In this document: positions 63,241 through 64,000 of the stretch, in pieces
Layout of the letters: every line of letters starts with the position of its first letter
Numbering within the stretch: position 1 is the stretch's first letter
Assembly: GCF_004796535.1 (NCBI RefSeq)
Contig: NZ_SPHY01000008.1
Coordinates: 1 to 64,000 of the forward strand
Reading direction: 5' to 3'
Origin: Sphingomonas flavalba
Lineage (GTDB): Bacteria; Pseudomonadota; Alphaproteobacteria; Sphingomonadales; Sphingomonadaceae
Length of the DNA stretch: 64,000 nucleotides
Position numbers and translations under genes: made by a program
The notes under the pieces: model-generated
Seen by the model: only the letters and a program-made list of their open reading frames with translations
The model's database searches: none
Told to the model about the DNA's origin: nothing

Positions 63241-63546
63241 CTACGCCTTGCGGGTTCCGCTCATCGGCGACGTGCCGAACGCGCCGGCGGTGACGCCGCC
63301 GGTCAGCGTATCGCCGTCGATCGTCGCCGTGCATTCCAGCGTCATCGGCAGCGGCACCTTCATGTCCATCTTCCAGGTCAGGGTGTTGCCCTCATATGTG
63401 CCGTCGAGCACCGCCAGCGCACCGAGCGCGCCGGCATTGTCGCCGGTCCAGGTGCCGTCCGGCGCAGTCTTGACCGTCAGCACCGACTTCTGGTCGCCAA
63501 GCGGCGATTTCGTAACGCAATCCCATTCGCCATCCAGTCCGGCCAT
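63241..63546 (-). CDS. Small beta-rich protein of unknown function
   Basis: A 101-residue protein I cannot place in a named family. It has no signal peptide. The composition and alternating pattern (GEWDCVTKSPLGDQKSVLTV, LDGTYEGNTLTWKMDMKV, MTLECTATIDGDTLTGGV) suggest a small antiparallel beta-barrel of lipocalin-like strands. Two cysteines lie at about residues 10 and 72. It is between purK (convergent) and the M16 peptidase gene, 23 bases downstream of the latter, so it is probably co-transcribed with the peptidase. Confidence 0.75.
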   Translation of the reverse strand: MAGLDGEWDCVTKSPLGDQKSVLTVKTAPDGTWTGDNAGALGALAVLDGTYEGNTLTWKMDMKVPLPMTLECTATIDGDTLTGGVTAGAFGTSPMSGTRKA

Positions 63547-63569
63547 GCCTGTAACTCCCTTGGTGCTTG

Positions 63570-64000
63570 CTACTTTGCCGCCAACACCTCGACGGGCAGG
63601 CCGAGGCTGTCAAGCTGCGGCCTGACCGTCTTGGCGTCACCGACGACCAGCCAGACGAAATGCCGCGGATCGATCGCCGCCCGGATCGCCTTGTCCATCG
63701 CCGCCGCGTCGAGCGCGCGGTAGCGCCCGGCCAGCGTCGAATAATAATCGTCCGGGCGCTTGAACAACGCATTATACTGCATGCCCGCCAGCACCGCCGC
63801 GCCGGTTTCGAAGCTGCTCGGCAACTGGCGGACCAGCCCTTCGATGGTGCGGTCGCGCTCGGTCGTGGTCACCCCCTTGTCGGTCAGGAAGGCGGCGATG
63901 TTCTGGCGCAGCGCGGCGATCGCCGGCCCGGTCTTGTCCGCCTGCACCGGCGCCGACACCCGGTAGGGCACCGGCCCGGCCAGCCGGTCGAACCGGCCGG
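63570..64000 (-). CDS. M16-family zinc peptidase, C-terminal part (5' partial)
   Basis: The open frame runs off the window edge; only the last 142 or so residues are visible. The visible part fits the non-catalytic C-terminal domain of an M16 (insulinase-type) peptidase: PVPYRVSAPVQADKTGPAIAALRQNIAAFL, then ERDRTIEGLVRQLPSSFETG, DDYYSTLAGRYRALDAAAMD and FVWLVVGDAKTVRPQLDSLG. The catalytic HxxEH domain lies beyond the window. An internal GTG at 63971 is not the true start. Confidence 0.8.
   Translation of the reverse strand, partial: GRFDRLAGPVPYRVSAPVQADKTGPAIAALRQNIAAFLTDKGVTTTERDRTIEGLVRQLPSSFETGAAVLAGMQYNALFKRPDDYYSTLAGRYRALDAAAMDKAIRAAIDPRHFVWLVVGDAKTVRPQLDSLGLPVEVLAAK

Noticed and set aside
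1..64000. tRNA, rRNA, CRISPR arrays, insertion sequences, prophage or attachment sites
   Set aside because: Scanned for cloverleaf ends, repeated spacers, transposase or integrase motifs and long terminal repeats; none seen by eye.

Overview
The window is GC-rich (roughly two-thirds G+C) chromosomal DNA of an alphaproteobacterium, most likely of the order Sphingomonadales. The basis is family-level: a PEPxxWA-CTERM surface protein, PstA and PstC with long N-terminal regions, large TonB-dependent receptors beside catabolic genes, a DUF885 peptidase, and a 41-residue L36. No rRNA, tRNA, insertion sequence, phage gene or CRISPR array was seen. Assignments come from reading motifs and gene order; no database search was run.

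Layout. 1-3502: membrane and envelope protein quality control (hflK, hflC, a DegP-type protease). 3604-10795, minus strand: a complete phosphate regulon in the order phoR-pstS-pstC-pstA-pstB-phoU-phoB, with a near-perfect Pho box inside the last codons of phoR. 10903-13425: a four-gene cassette of a Tat-like secreted protein, a PqqD-like peptide chaperone, an HprK-related kinase and a nucleotidyltransferase. This is the HPr-rel-A type of system, whose chemistry is not known to me. 13441-23587: housekeeping and small enzymes (gph, glmU-glmS, ybaK-like, PAP2, nadE, a sugar dehydrogenase and the PEPxxWA-CTERM protein).

23662-31154, minus strand: a catabolic block (TonB receptor, AraC-type regulator, flavin monooxygenase, SDR, CrtI-like oxidoreductase). 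The promoter regions of the receptor and the monooxygenase share a 10-bp element. 31637-37413: an RND tripartite efflux operon. 37539-42530: trmB, a two-domain FG-GAP-like secreted protein, metK, lnt and a VOC protein.

42540-55274: a probable peptide or amino-acid-derivative utilisation region. It holds a DadA-like oxidoreductase, a MetX-like alpha/beta hydrolase, an NTF2-like protein, two secreted amidohydrolases, a TonB receptor, a DUF885 metallopeptidase and a POT peptide transporter. Related GGTATACG-containing sites lie upstream of the DadA-like gene and between the first amidohydrolase and the receptor. The proposed path is outer-membrane import by the receptor, periplasmic cleavage, inner-membrane import by POT, and oxidation of released amino acids. 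55344-64000: pyk, an Asp/Glu racemase-family gene, HAD phosphatase plus rpmJ, a DUF4136 lipoprotein coupled to an M14 carboxypeptidase, gpmA, a diguanylate cyclase, purEK, a small unknown protein and an M16 peptidase cut by the window edge.
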